Below, piece after piece: positions 25,710-35,136 of a stretch of DNA of 64,000 nt; the stretch's first letter is position 1; every line of letters starts with the position of its first letter. Under the pieces are notes generated by a model. The model did not search any database, was not told the origin of the DNA, and saw only the letters and a program-made list of their open reading frames with translations. Origin of the DNA: Barthelona sp. PCE (lineage: Eukaryota > Metamonada: BaSk clade); assembly GCA_040285745.1 (NCBI GenBank), contig JAUFOR010000004.1, positions 186,001-250,000 on the forward strand, in the 5' to 3' direction. The translations under genes were made by a program, and so were the position numbers.

Positions 25710-26422
25710 ATCTTTCGACGGAAATGATATGACTGTAATGTCTTTAATTTTTACCTAAATCAAAAAAATGAAAGTAGTAAAAGAAGGACCTAGAGCTTAA
25801 AAAAGGCTTTAAACGTACTGTTAAGCCATTTTTAAAGCTAATAATTTGTCAAGAAAGTCCCTAATTATTCATAAAAAAAAGATTATAAATATCACCATTC
25901 TTTTAAATTATGTTAATTTATAATGTTAATTTATAATCTATATTATATATCTACCATAAGAGAGAAATAATTAGATAATTAGTGGGATATACGTTAAGAA
26001 TTTTTATAAACTTTTTTATAAACGATTCTATGCCACTTTATAATACAAAATACAATTAAAAACAAACTTTTAATTGATATTTTGCTTATATATTAAGTAA
26101 TGATATTCAACATTAAAACCTGCTTAAATTTCTAATCTTTTTCCAAAATTTTTCTTATGAGTTTTTGTTCTTAATTTCGTATGTAAGCATCGTAAATAAT
26201 TGTTATAGGAGTATTTATGAGATAAAAATTGTTGAATATGTAATCAGGGAGTAACAACTTCAAAAAATCTTGTACTTACCATTAACGGTGCAAAATTTTG
26301 GAAATATTGGTTAAATCTATAATAGTAATGATGTTTATATCATTAAAAAAGGTACCATTGTATTGAAGGGACGAATAACTTTTCTCTTCTATTTCAGGTT
26401 ATTTACTTTCATAATATTGAAA
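25710..26422. other. 713-bp very AT-rich gap
   Basis: No gene or structured RNA is visible. It contains a short direct repeat GTTAATTTATAAT (about 25913-25937) and many A/T runs. The right end has GGTACC... and a pyrimidine-rich TTCTCTTCTATTTCAG near 26395, which could be the 3' end of a 5'-UTR intron of the next gene, or the gene's promoter. Confidence 0.3.
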
Positions 26423-26977
26423 ATGGAGGACGAAAACCTTGACTTAGGGACATTTAGCATATTATATAGCGCAGAATCAGGTCAAGAATTAACACATGTT
26501 TTTTTTGAGTCATTTCGTGATCCTGAATCAATTGAAGTGCACGAATATATTGTTGAGCATTTGGGAACAGATATTTTAAAGGCACAGGATCTTGCAAAAG
26601 CAGTGTGTGCGTTTTTTTCTTTTGTACTCAGTGAGAATCTTAGGAGCAAGAGGAAAATCGCTTCCCTACTTCCAGAAGACCTCCCAGAAGACCTTGTAGT
26701 GGGGATAGTCGAATTCACAGTGAAGTACTATGCTGCATTACAAAGTATTAGCATCGATAAAGAGGTAAGGTTGCCCAAATTGGTCAGTTTTGATTACCAG
26801 TTGCGATGGTGGACCGCTACAGAGAACATTGAAGGTATTTCTCAGCCTTCAGCCTTGTGCTTTTTAGAAACTGAAAAGGATAAGATCAGTTTTGAGCTCA
26901 CACAAGATAGTTTGAATGTTCTACTGTCTGGAATGCGTAAGATATCTGACCAAGTGCAAGGGTTATCTCAAGAATAA
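26423..26977 (+). CDS. COMM-domain (COMMD) protein
   Basis: A 184-residue protein, normal length for COMMD1-10. The start MEDENLDLGTF at 26423 is the first real ATG; an upstream in-frame extension would need a TTG. The N-terminal 110 residues are helical (HN domain). Residues about 120-180 form the COMM domain: LPKLVSFDYQLRWWTA, then PSALCFLETEKDKISFELTQ and a final helix LNVLLSGMRKISDQV, matching the family's conserved leucine-rich strand, W-containing beta hairpin and terminal helix. COMMD proteins form the Commander complex, which recycles endosomal cargo with CCDC22/CCDC93 and the retriever. Which paralog cannot be told. Confidence 0.82.
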   Translation: MEDENLDLGTFSILYSAESGQELTHVFFESFRDPESIEVHEYIVEHLGTDILKAQDLAKAVCAFFSFVLSENLRSKRKIASLLPEDLPEDLVVGIVEFTVKYYAALQSISIDKEVRLPKLVSFDYQLRWWTATENIEGISQPSALCFLETEKDKISFELTQDSLNVLLSGMRKISDQVQGLSQE

Positions 26978-27167
26978 TTTTTATTTTAATCTCTTTTGTT
27001 TGAGCTGGAATTGTACTGTAAAAGACCTGCTTGTATTTTCTGATTCTTTTATGCCATGTTCACGACGGTTTTATGCTAATTGATGGATTATATTCCCTAA
27101 AGGAAGGTTAAATTATCTTAATATTTTGAAGAAACACTGTTTCAAAAATTATATTCCATATCAACCG

Positions 27168-27638
27168 ATGAATATACTTAAAGTTCGCGGAATTGAATGT
27201 CGTAGGCTAAATATACATCATTGTGATGACCAATATTGTTCTCATTCGTCAAATCTATTTTCAAAACGAATTGTTATTCCACGTCATTTAAACTTCTCAG
27301 GAGCACAAGAACATCTTTTATTACACGTATTTCGTAACTACTACATTCATATTGTTGAGTGTTTGAAGGTTCCAATCGTATTGGTATTAAACAAAAACCT
27401 CGATATTGTGCATTGGGTTCCTTTAGAACGTTATCCGCAACTCAAACACCATGAAATGCGTCAACTGGGCTCTGATTTATGTTGCAGGTTAAATAAGAAA
27501 TGGTATACTATTATAAAAACAGACGAAGTTCCACAGCCTGGTGTTGTTAAGCAACCCATTAAACTTGATTTGTTTCCTCGTAAAAAGGCAAACAAGCGGC
27601 GGTTAAAGAAAAAACGACGCAAGAATGTTATGAGATAA
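27168..27638 (+). CDS. small basic protein of unknown function
   Basis: The first ATG (MNILKVRGIECRRLN) at 27168 gives 156 residues; an upstream extension would start at TTG. The N-terminal third has a Cys/His cluster (ECRRLNIHHCDDQYCSHSS) that could bind a metal. The middle is an alpha/beta-like stretch, and the last 25 residues are strongly basic (RKKANKRRLKKKRRKNVMR), pointing to nucleic-acid or ribosome binding. No family recognised. Its 3' end overlaps the next, convergent gene by 11 bp. Confidence 0.6.
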   Translation: MNILKVRGIECRRLNIHHCDDQYCSHSSNLFSKRIVIPRHLNFSGAQEHLLLHVFRNYYIHIVECLKVPIVLVLNKNLDIVHWVPLERYPQLKHHEMRQLGSDLCCRLNKKWYTIIKTDEVPQPGVVKQPIKLDLFPRKKANKRRLKKKRRKNVMR

Positions 27639-28308
27639 GATCATTGAATCTTTTCCAATTATCATCTGTATTTGTTATCGTTTTTGGATCTATATCGTTA
27701 TAGACGTCCTCTACCGTCAGGACATTTGTTCCAGGTATATTTTGTGGTTTGAAACTTCCCACATCTATATTATCAAAATTATCAAGACTTATCTCCAGTT
27801 CAATTGATTGCGTTACGGTTAAATCATTGATTTTTGTGAACTCCACAGCCATGTCTTCCAATGCGTTGTTCTCAGGTAGGTCTATCTTTGTAAAGTTGAT
27901 AAGTGTCCCTGAACCCGTTTCTGAAACTGTGGTTACAGGTTGTGTAAAGAAACCAGACGTCTCTGATGATATGAAGCTTGTCATGGGGGTGATGTTTGTA
28001 CTGTTGACATCAGGCATTGATATATTAATAAGTTCATCAACAGTTTCTTGGGTTTTCAGTTCTCTGTTCTCAAAAACCTTAAATTTTGATAAGACATTGA
28101 CATATTCGTTGAGGTCATCGACAAGAGCTTGCGTTTCTTTCTTGAAACGTGAGAGAACTTCATTGAGTAGCTTATCACGACGTTTTTCTAGTATACGCAC
28201 GTCTTGTTCTTCCTCTGAAGTTAGAAGCTTAGAGCAGACCCAATGCAAAATTCTACGCATGCTTAAATTGTTTATATGTGGTGAAAAGGTGTTGAAAAAA
28301 GTTAACAT
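27628..28308 (-). CDS. unknown protein with N-terminal coiled coil
   Basis: Up to 226 residues. The start may instead be the second ATG (28260, MRRILHWVCSKLL), which gives 210 residues. Residues about 30-85 are a charged helix (EEEQDVRILEKRRDKLLNEV), probably a coiled coil. The rest is polar, rich in Thr, Asn, Asp and Ser and likely disordered, with a C-terminal DDNWKRFNDLIS. No family recognised. It is in line with DRC8 upstream on the same strand, 115 bp apart. Confidence 0.6.
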   Translation of the reverse strand: MLTFFNTFSPHINNLSMRRILHWVCSKLLTSEEEQDVRILEKRRDKLLNEVLSRFKKETQALVDDLNEYVNVLSKFKVFENRELKTQETVDELINISMPDVNSTNITPMTSFISSETSGFFTQPVTTVSETGSGTLINFTKIDLPENNALEDMAVEFTKINDLTVTQSIELEISLDNFDNIDVGSFKPQNIPGTNVLTVEDVYNDIDPKTITNTDDNWKRFNDLIS

Positions 28309-28423
28309 TGTAGGTTCTCATAATGGACTATCTTTTGAAAGTTTTTCTGGACAGAAATCATGTTTAGACGAACTGTAGACCTTAGAAATTGAAATTTAAT
28401 TATTAATTGAGATTTTACACTAG

Positions 28424-29020
28424 TTAGTCACCAAACTGCTGTTCGATGAGAGTCTTAATCTTAAAACAATAGTCTTCGTAATAAAACAGCTCATCATCAC
28501 TGTCCAAGCCGAAATCTAAAAAATCTTGAATTTCTTCCTGTCTTAAAGGTTCTAAGGGCTCATTCTCTTGTACACCTGGCACAGCCTCTTTGGTCAACAT
28601 GTCAGTTAGCTCCTCGCCGGTGAGATAGCCTCTCCTCTCGGTGTCTAGCGTCTTAAACGCTTTGAGGAGTTTGTAGACAGGAAGTAACGCATACGTCTTT
28701 CGCAAGTGGTGTTGGATCATACAGTCGAGGATCACAGGTTCGAGTCTGCTGTAGAGCACAAAGCTGCTGGGTTCGTCCATTCTGATTTTCTGTACAATGC
28801 CTAGGATTTCAGCCTCGTACGGTGCAAGACCAAGTGCTCTGAGGATTGTGCCCACCTCGCGCTCATCGCATGAATCATCAGATTTGCGATCGAAAAGATT
28901 AAACGCATCTCTAACGCGTTTTCTGAATGTCTCCCTCAGTTTCTCCATTTCGAGAGTGTCGTTCATGTCATTAAGTTCTTCAATGGGCTGTTCCTCCATT
29001 TTTGCTTCAGATGAACTCAT
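28424..29020 (-). CDS. DRC8: dynein regulatory complex subunit 8 (EFCAB2)
   Basis: A 198-residue calmodulin-like protein. RVRDAFNLFDRKSDDSCDE, REVGTILRALGLAPYEAEI and LLKAFKTLDTERRGYLTGEEL follow human EFCAB2/DRC8 closely, including the family's REIGTIIRSLG and RGFLTKDEL segments. The EF loops are degenerate (first loop Asp-Lys-Asp pattern, third loop DSDDELFYYEDY), so calcium binding is doubtful, as in other DRC8 proteins. DRC8 sits in the nexin-dynein regulatory complex of motile axonemes. An acidic N-terminal extension of 25 residues precedes the domain. Confidence 0.85.
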   Translation of the reverse strand: MSSSEAKMEEQPIEELNDMNDTLEMEKLRETFRKRVRDAFNLFDRKSDDSCDEREVGTILRALGLAPYEAEILGIVQKIRMDEPSSFVLYSRLEPVILDCMIQHHLRKTYALLPVYKLLKAFKTLDTERRGYLTGEELTDMLTKEAVPGVQENEPLEPLRQEEIQDFLDFGLDSDDELFYYEDYCFKIKTLIEQQFGD

Positions 29021-29374
29021 TATATATTATTTCTTTATAGAAGTTTTGAAAAAAGTTGGAGTTAGTAATGTGTGTGGTTTTGTGTGCCCCTGATGTGTTT
29101 AATTATGTCTTGAAATCACTAGATCCTCACAGAATACAATGTGCGTGTGAAGAGAGAGTTGTTTCAGGAAACAAGACAAATTGTTATTATGCAATGATCC
29201 TTGATAATGTACACCGGGCTATGTCATCGTAAAAGCGTAATTAGCATGTCAGAAAGCTCTATTAACTGTAACATTTGTTTTAGGTTTTTTTGCCCTTTTC
29301 TTCGTTTTCGCTTTGCGGAAGTTTCTTTTTTACATTATTTGAAACTTATTTTCCTCTTTATAGGCCGGCATTTT
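29021..29374. other. 354-bp divergent promoter region with possible small exon
   Basis: It lies between DRC8 (minus) and a membrane protein (plus). An in-frame upstream ATG at 29246 starts MSESSIN and stays open into the membrane protein. GT at 29268 and a T-rich stretch ending in TATAG at 29363 would make a 96-nt intron. Otherwise nothing is seen. Confidence 0.3.
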
Positions 29375-30052
29375 ATGGAATTACAGCATAGCAGAATTAC
29401 AAAGATTTCTAGCAGTCAAGAAGTTGGTAACAGCGCTGATGGCATGCTAGATCTGCTCAACAAACCTACTTTTCAGATTGTACAACCAAAATACTCTATT
29501 TTTACAAAGGTCTTGCGGATAGCAATTGTTATCCTTACAGTAATCACGGCCTATCTTTGTGTGTACTTTGCAATGGGAGTGTCCACAGCCATGGAGCATG
29601 AGGACATGATGGTAAAGACAGTGGCGTATTCAAATGCAGTATATAATGAAACACTAAATAACGAGAATCCTGGTTTGTATCTGCAGGTGAACCTTACATA
29701 TTACTATAACTCGGAGAGTAGAGAGGCGAACCTGAAGATCGGTCCATTCACGAATCTGAAGCAGTATGATTACGTGGAGAAACACTACCTTCCATTGAAC
29801 ACCAACTACACAATCTATTATGACCCGAGTTCGGATGTTGTCTCTCTCAGCCCAGACATTGATATATTTAATGTACTTTTCTTAGTGCTATCAATTGGTA
29901 TACTTCTTTTTCTGGTGGGTTATTTGTTCCAAGTTTTAGTGATGCCAACATTGAAGGGTAAAAAGGGTATGGTTCTGGATGCAATCGATGAGGAGGAGGA
30001 AGGTATTACTCCTTTTGATAAACTGGAGGAAATGGTTAAATTAAGAACTTGA
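29375..30052 (+). CDS. two-span membrane protein, DUF3592-like
   Basis: With the start MELQHSRITK at 29375 the protein has 225 residues. There are two hydrophobic spans, about 45-67 and 163-190, with an extracytoplasmic loop of about 95 residues carrying N-glycosylation sequons (NET, NLT, NYT). Just before the second span comes YTIYYDPSSDVVSLSPDID, like the V-x-YxPxxPxxAxL element that precedes the second span of DUF3592 proteins. The tail is acidic (DEEEEG). Function unknown. An alternative start at 29246, with or without an intron, is possible. Confidence 0.65.
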   Translation: MELQHSRITKISSSQEVGNSADGMLDLLNKPTFQIVQPKYSIFTKVLRIAIVILTVITAYLCVYFAMGVSTAMEHEDMMVKTVAYSNAVYNETLNNENPGLYLQVNLTYYYNSESREANLKIGPFTNLKQYDYVEKHYLPLNTNYTIYYDPSSDVVSLSPDIDIFNVLFLVLSIGILLFLVGYLFQVLVMPTLKGKKGMVLDAIDEEEEGITPFDKLEEMVKLRT

Positions 30053-30176
30053 TTTCATTAGTAATCTAAATTTTATATTGTAGAAAGTGTACAAAGCTCA
30101 CCAGAAACTTCGTTTTTAGATAAAATAACACATATAGTAAACGCATATTCTTGTTTTTTTTGTTTTTGTTTTTTTA

Positions 30177-33100
30177 ATGCTCTTTTTTAAGTATTGTGTG
30201 TTTTTTCTTTGTTTTCTGGCATGTTTGACAACCGCCACATCAAATTCATTTTCTTATAAGGATTTTTTTGATCTCTTTCAGCTTTTCTTGCAGCATGGTC
30301 GTATTTCATTGAATTCACCTGTTTCTATATCGCTACCCGTTGATAGTAACCCAGGTATTTGTTTCGGAATTCCACATTCGTTTGATAGTGTATCTCTGGG
30401 ATTTTCTTCGTATTTGTTCAAATATAATGGTTCTGCTCCAACGTGTTATGACCCGCTTTCATCTTACACACTCTCCGCAGATATTTTTGAGCTTGTTGAG
30501 ATGAGGCGATTGGTCGAGCAGGACATTTCATCTTTCTTACGTTTCAGCTTTGATTTTACCACTCTCTTTAGCACGACACACTTTGACAGGAAAGAAAGCG
30601 TTCAGCTTATGAGTTTGCACCTTAAGCTTATGGAGCTGGAGCATGATATTTCTTCAGTCATTGGCAAAATCGATACAGAAGATTCACTAAGTTTTTCAAT
30701 TGCACAGGAACTTAGTGCATTTGTTTTTAGATATCAAAATTTGCGCTTAGCGTATTTTGAGAATGATACCTTTTCAGAAGGTTTGTTTTTACCTTTTTCC
30801 CTTCTTACAAAGAGTGCAGAGGACCTCATATCCAACATAGAAGAGTTGAATGCATGTGAGGAAGAAAGGTTGCACAATGGTTATTTTTTGTTTACGGATG
30901 ATTGCTCAATATTTCCATCAAAGATTTTCGAGTTGAATGAAACACATCTGGCTAAATATGGATCTAATTTAGTGACTAATTTAGATTTAAGTGGGTTTTT
31001 ACATGTTTATTCGAGTAACATTACTGTTACTGACTTTACATTTTGGACAGGAACAACGTTGAAACCCCACAGACCAATCACTGCAGCGCATATGTATCAT
31101 CCAGAGATTAATTTTCCATTACCAACTGAGAATGTGTTTGTTTTTAGTCCCCCTTCAGTTGCACCAACAGACGCTACTGTTCCTGGTACATTTTGTGCAT
31201 TGGATTACTACATGACTGCTGAGGGTCAGAAACCCGTGGGTGTGGGTTTCTATTCGCCTCTTAATGATTGTGAGCGGTATCACTGCACAGGGCTTGATAG
31301 TGGTATGGGCTTCTCAACAATGGGAGGTGGTGTTGATGACTGCAATACAGTATGCTTACAAGGAGGATATGTTCATTTGTTTGGTTATTGCCTTAAGCTC
31401 GATGAGGTTGGATTTTACTCTCCAGCTTACTACAATAATAAGCTTGAATGTCAAAATGCACCCGAAAACGCCCATTACGTGCTTGATTTCTATAATAACA
31501 ACCCTACATGCAGTTTTGTGTGTGAAAAATCCGGATATTACAGATTAAACGACGATTGTGTTGTCGCACCCAATGGGTACTGGTCTCCTGCAAACAATAA
31601 CTCGTTGTATGCTATGTCTGCACACCCTACGCTTGATATTGACATGTATGGATATTACGGTGAGGGATTTTCGGTAAACACTGCAGCGTGGTCACAAAAG
31701 CATCTATCAAAGTTAGTTTTCGACAAAGGACTTCCGATACCATTCAGTATGCAGATGGATATCATGTTTGAGAACATTACAACAAGTGAAGAGCTGGATA
31801 TTGCTACATTTGGCAACATTCGAATTTTTTGCAATGCTACAGCCCAGCACTCACTTGTGATTCACGATCTTGCTAATGGAATTTTGGTTTCAGTGGATGT
31901 ATCTTCGTGCTCCATATTGTCAGACCTTCAAATATCGGCTTCAGAATCGATGGTTTTAATATTCATGGATTCAGAGATTATACTCAGATCCGATACAGTC
32001 GTACAAGATCCTATAGAAGTGCTATACCTCGGACCTGCAAATAACTTTTATGTGGAGAAGCGACCAAGTTATCTTCGCTTTGGTATTTCTCAAGTACGGT
32101 TTTTTTCAAGTGTTATTTTAAAAAATCACATAGCACCCACCCAAGAAGCGGTGGAAAACATCATGTTCAGCTCGGATGACCGGGTTATATGCGCCGTAGT
32201 AGGGCAATTTTTCCGAGTTTCAGTCACTGACGGAATTTTTGATGTACCGCTTCTTCATGGTTTGGGAAAGCATGTGATATGCACGTATGTCTTTAACGTG
32301 TCACAGGCAACGTATGAATTTACTTGTTCAACAGTTGTATCTCTACAGCTCATCTCACACAGGTATATCGGCAAGGTTGCTGTTTCCAACACCACAACTT
32401 TTACAAACACTGAAATTTATCAAACAGTTAGCCCTGATGGCTTTCTTAGCGTTGGGTTTGTCAACACAGGTGTCCCACTTCTATGTCCAAACGATATGGT
32501 ATTCAATAATGGTGTTTGTACATGCGACGGTGTTTATTGGCTTGGCACTTGTTCATTAGGCTCTTCTTCTTTGGTTGAACTGATTCCGGATCTGAACTCA
32601 AACCATCGCATCGATCGCACCACTTCTTTTCCAGTTTCCAGTAGTGTTTTTTGCACTTTGAATGATGAAGTACTACCAACAACAATTGTACGTTCTGATA
32701 TTCTTACGATAGAGTGTCTAGACAGGGTTTTTAGTATGTTTGCCAGAGTTAAAGCCACTTCGCCAACAATAAGTACAACTCGCGAGGCAGGTGCAACCCG
32801 CATAACATCAAGTCCTGTTTTTAACGTGCGCTGTTGCATATCTTCAGTCAATAGCAACTGTATTGTGTCTAAAACTGCACCGCTACTACCAGAGGGAGGA
32901 TTGGTGATTTTTCAATCAGCCAATGTCAAGTGTGTTTACTGCCCCTTCGGATTTATGTGCTCTGATCCAACGAGCGTCTTTGCAAGGGTAAGCTATCTCC
33001 GGTTGGATGATGTACCGATTCCTTTCAACGCTGACTATGTCATACGGCAGGGCCAGCTAGCATTTGTTGCGCCTGATAACATACTGTGCTTTGATCTCCC

Positions 33101-33992
33101 TGTCGTTGTCAACGATGAAACTGCGAGGTGCTGGCCTATTAAAAAGGGTGACAGTACGATGAAGTATCAGGCTGAATATGAGGATGAAAGTTGGAGCTTT
33201 GAGAGAACGATTTCAGTAGTTCACGTTGATTATCCAACTGATTTTAGCATAAAGACAACGCCGTCATGTGTTTATTGTTCGGACTGTGTACTGGTTTCTG
33301 TTACTATCGATGAATCACACTTGTCATCGCTTTTCTTTGCAATTGGATCGAGCAGACCAATACCTGAGATCGCTAACGGTGTACCCACACAGAGCACCCC
33401 AACTATGGACTGCATGTGGCCGGGTTGCCAATATCAGGGGTCTTTCTGTGTCATGCAACCTACACCAATACATTTTGCAATTTATGACAGAGAAACACAG
33501 GTAACAACGTTCCTCAAATCGGTTAATGTTGAAAAAGTTCACACATCATCGTTTTATATTGGTTTGTTGTTGTTAAGTGTGGGAATAGTTCTGTTAGTCA
33601 TGGCATCTTATTCTGGTTGTCGTTTGCATTGTATATCAAAAGAAAGCTACTCGATGAGGCAGACCGAGCCTGATGGGAAAGAAAGAGTGTTACCGATCAA
33701 GAGTGATGCAAAGAATTTAGCTAAAAATGGAGAAAATTTTCTAATTAAACCCAATGGAACCATGTCTCAAAGCATTCAGTTTAACCAAGACAGTTTAGAT
33801 GAATTCAACGAAATTTCCTCAGTGTCTGAAATTGACAGTGATAGTGCACTTGAAACCGTGTTCAGTTCAGATTCTGATAGCGACATGCAAATATTAAATT
33901 GGATACATACACCCAATAACAATAACAGTAACAATAACAAAAATTTAAACGGACAGATTAATCTGGAGTTGATTGAACCTGTGTACGAATGA
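30177..33992 (+). CDS. cysteine-rich type I membrane surface protein
   Basis: 1,271 residues. The N-terminus is a signal peptide (hydrophobic residues about 5-21, cleavage likely after TTATS). The ectodomain has a helical region (100-240), a cysteine-rich zone (about 340-460, repeated GFYSP / GYY / GYWSP units between Cys pairs), a LamG/concanavalin-like stretch (about 490-640), an EGF-like element (CPNDMVFNNGVCTCDG, about 765) and further Cys pairs. One membrane span lies at about 1125-1147, followed by a 124-residue tail rich in Ser/Asp/Glu and Asn (PNNNNSNNNKN). A long T-run precedes the ATG directly. Likely a surface receptor or adhesin, similar in plan to the giant protein at the left edge. 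Confidence 0.8.
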   Translation: MLFFKYCVFFLCFLACLTTATSNSFSYKDFFDLFQLFLQHGRISLNSPVSISLPVDSNPGICFGIPHSFDSVSLGFSSYLFKYNGSAPTCYDPLSSYTLSADIFELVEMRRLVEQDISSFLRFSFDFTTLFSTTHFDRKESVQLMSLHLKLMELEHDISSVIGKIDTEDSLSFSIAQELSAFVFRYQNLRLAYFENDTFSEGLFLPFSLLTKSAEDLISNIEELNACEEERLHNGYFLFTDDCSIFPSKIFELNETHLAKYGSNLVTNLDLSGFLHVYSSNITVTDFTFWTGTTLKPHRPITAAHMYHPEINFPLPTENVFVFSPPSVAPTDATVPGTFCALDYYMTAEGQKPVGVGFYSPLNDCERYHCTGLDSGMGFSTMGGGVDDCNTVCLQGGYVHLFGYCLKLDEVGFYSPAYYNNKLECQNAPENAHYVLDFYNNNPTCSFVCEKSGYYRLNDDCVVAPNGYWSPANNNSLYAMSAHPTLDIDMYGYYGEGFSVNTAAWSQKHLSKLVFDKGLPIPFSMQMDIMFENITTSEELDIATFGNIRIFCNATAQHSLVIHDLANGILVSVDVSSCSILSDLQISASESMVLIFMDSEIILRSDTVVQDPIEVLYLGPANNFYVEKRPSYLRFGISQVRFFSSVILKNHIAPTQEAVENIMFSSDDRVICAVVGQFFRVSVTDGIFDVPLLHGLGKHVICTYVFNVSQATYEFTCSTVVSLQLISHRYIGKVAVSNTTTFTNTEIYQTVSPDGFLSVGFVNTGVPLLCPNDMVFNNGVCTCDGVYWLGTCSLGSSSLVELIPDLNSNHRIDRTTSFPVSSSVFCTLNDEVLPTTIVRSDILTIECLDRVFSMFARVKATSPTISTTREAGATRITSSPVFNVRCCISSVNSNCIVSKTAPLLPEGGLVIFQSANVKCVYCPFGFMCSDPTSVFARVSYLRLDDVPIPFNADYVIRQGQLAFVAPDNILCFDLPVVVNDETARCWPIKKGDSTMKYQAEYEDESWSFERTISVVHVDYPTDFSIKTTPSCVYCSDCVLVSVTIDESHLSSLFFAIGSSRPIPEIANGVPTQSTPTMDCMWPGCQYQGSFCVMQPTPIHFAIYDRETQVTTFLKSVNVEKVHTSSFYIGLLLLSVGIVLLVMASYSGCRLHCISKESYSMRQTEPDGKERVLPIKSDAKNLAKNGENFLIKPNGTMSQSIQFNQDSLDEFNEISSVSEIDSDSALETVFSSDSDSDMQILNWIHTPNNNNSNNNKNLNGQINLELIEPVYE

Positions 33993-33993
33993 T

Positions 33994-34956
33994 TTATTGG
34001 GACATTTTGGCCAAGTTCCTTTTCCAAAGGTGCTTACAACCAGCAACACAGATATAAAACCACTCTGTGATAAACATCTTTCGCTCTTCCTCAGTCAGAT
34101 CTAACCGTTCTCCGTATAAGTTCATGAACTCGTTGTCGATGTCGTCCAGTGACCGAGCCTCGTCGCAGATACGGGCGTGTTCCGTTAAAAGATACATACT
34201 GTCGTTCATGAAGGCGTGGTAGTCTTCTGATGGTATGTAACCAAAATGGCTCAGTCCGATGTTAGCAGCAGGCAAAGAGAGAAACTTGCTGAGCGTTGTT
34301 GCCCATAGTTTGGGTTTAAATTGGGTCGGAGCGCTTGGAAGGATTTTGGCATTCTTAATGTTAGCATCCGGGGTTTCAATGTCTCTGATGAGCTCAAGGT
34401 TCATAGCAACAGCATCCCCTGGGAAGAGAATATTCATTTCCTCGAAATGGAATGCGGCAGAGTGAAAAGCGTGACCGAAAGCGTCAAAAACACGAATGTT
34501 CTCATTCCCCCATTTGATAATATCGCCCTCCTTCACTGGGACAACTGAAGCCTCAGGGATCGGTAGGGCAGGGCCGATATAGTTCGCGTACTCTGTGGGG
34601 TCGTAAACCTGTACAGCTGCAGAGTTAAGGATTGTTGGATCAACGAGATGCTTTGCACCGTTTTCGTGTACCAAGAACTTAGCATCAGGAAAGTGCTGTG
34701 CGAGAAGACCTGCACCTCCACTATGATCAAGGTGGACATGAGTTACTACAACAAAAGCAACAGAAGTGATATTTAACTCTTTAATGACGCTCAAAACAGC
34801 CTTTTCAACGCACATATGCGAAGATGGCTCCACGATTACCCATTCATCGGTGCCTTCCTTGTTTAAAAAGAAACAAGAACATCTGCCAACAGATATAAAG
34901 TGTGTATCAATGTAAAATGAATTTGAATTGTCAAAGTAATGCCTTTCAGGTGTCAT
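33994..34956 (-). CDS. MBL-fold metallo-hydrolase (glyoxalase II-like superfamily)
   Basis: First ATG at 34956 (MTPERHYFDN), 320 residues. The metal motif HVHLDH is at 73-78, followed by SGGAGLLAQHFPDAKFLVHENGAKHLVDP, typical of bacterial and archaeal single-domain MBL hydrolases. H162 and D181 (FPGD) supply further ligands, and a last His lies in LSHFG. The C-terminal 90 residues are helical. No signal or targeting sequence is evident. Substrate unknown: thioester, lactone or phosphodiester are all possible. The prokaryote-like sequence suggests transfer. The stop is 1 bp from that of the cysteine-rich membrane protein, tail to tail. Confidence 0.82.
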   Translation of the reverse strand: MTPERHYFDNSNSFYIDTHFISVGRCSCFFLNKEGTDEWVIVEPSSHMCVEKAVLSVIKELNITSVAFVVVTHVHLDHSGGAGLLAQHFPDAKFLVHENGAKHLVDPTILNSAAVQVYDPTEYANYIGPALPIPEASVVPVKEGDIIKWGNENIRVFDAFGHAFHSAAFHFEEMNILFPGDAVAMNLELIRDIETPDANIKNAKILPSAPTQFKPKLWATTLSKFLSLPAANIGLSHFGYIPSEDYHAFMNDSMYLLTEHARICDEARSLDDIDNEFMNLYGERLDLTEEERKMFITEWFYICVAGCKHLWKRNLAKMSQ

Positions 34957-35136
34957 GCTGCCCAAAATATTCAAATAGAATGGAGGAAGAAATGCAAAAA
35001 CAGTAAGACTTGATTTTTAAGGCTTTTCATTCCTTGAAGCTCACACGATACACCATTGATAGCTGGAAAGAAAGCTTCTTACTGTTATCTTACCTGCTTT
35101 CTGTTTTCCACCATTTTCTTTAAATATTATATAAGC

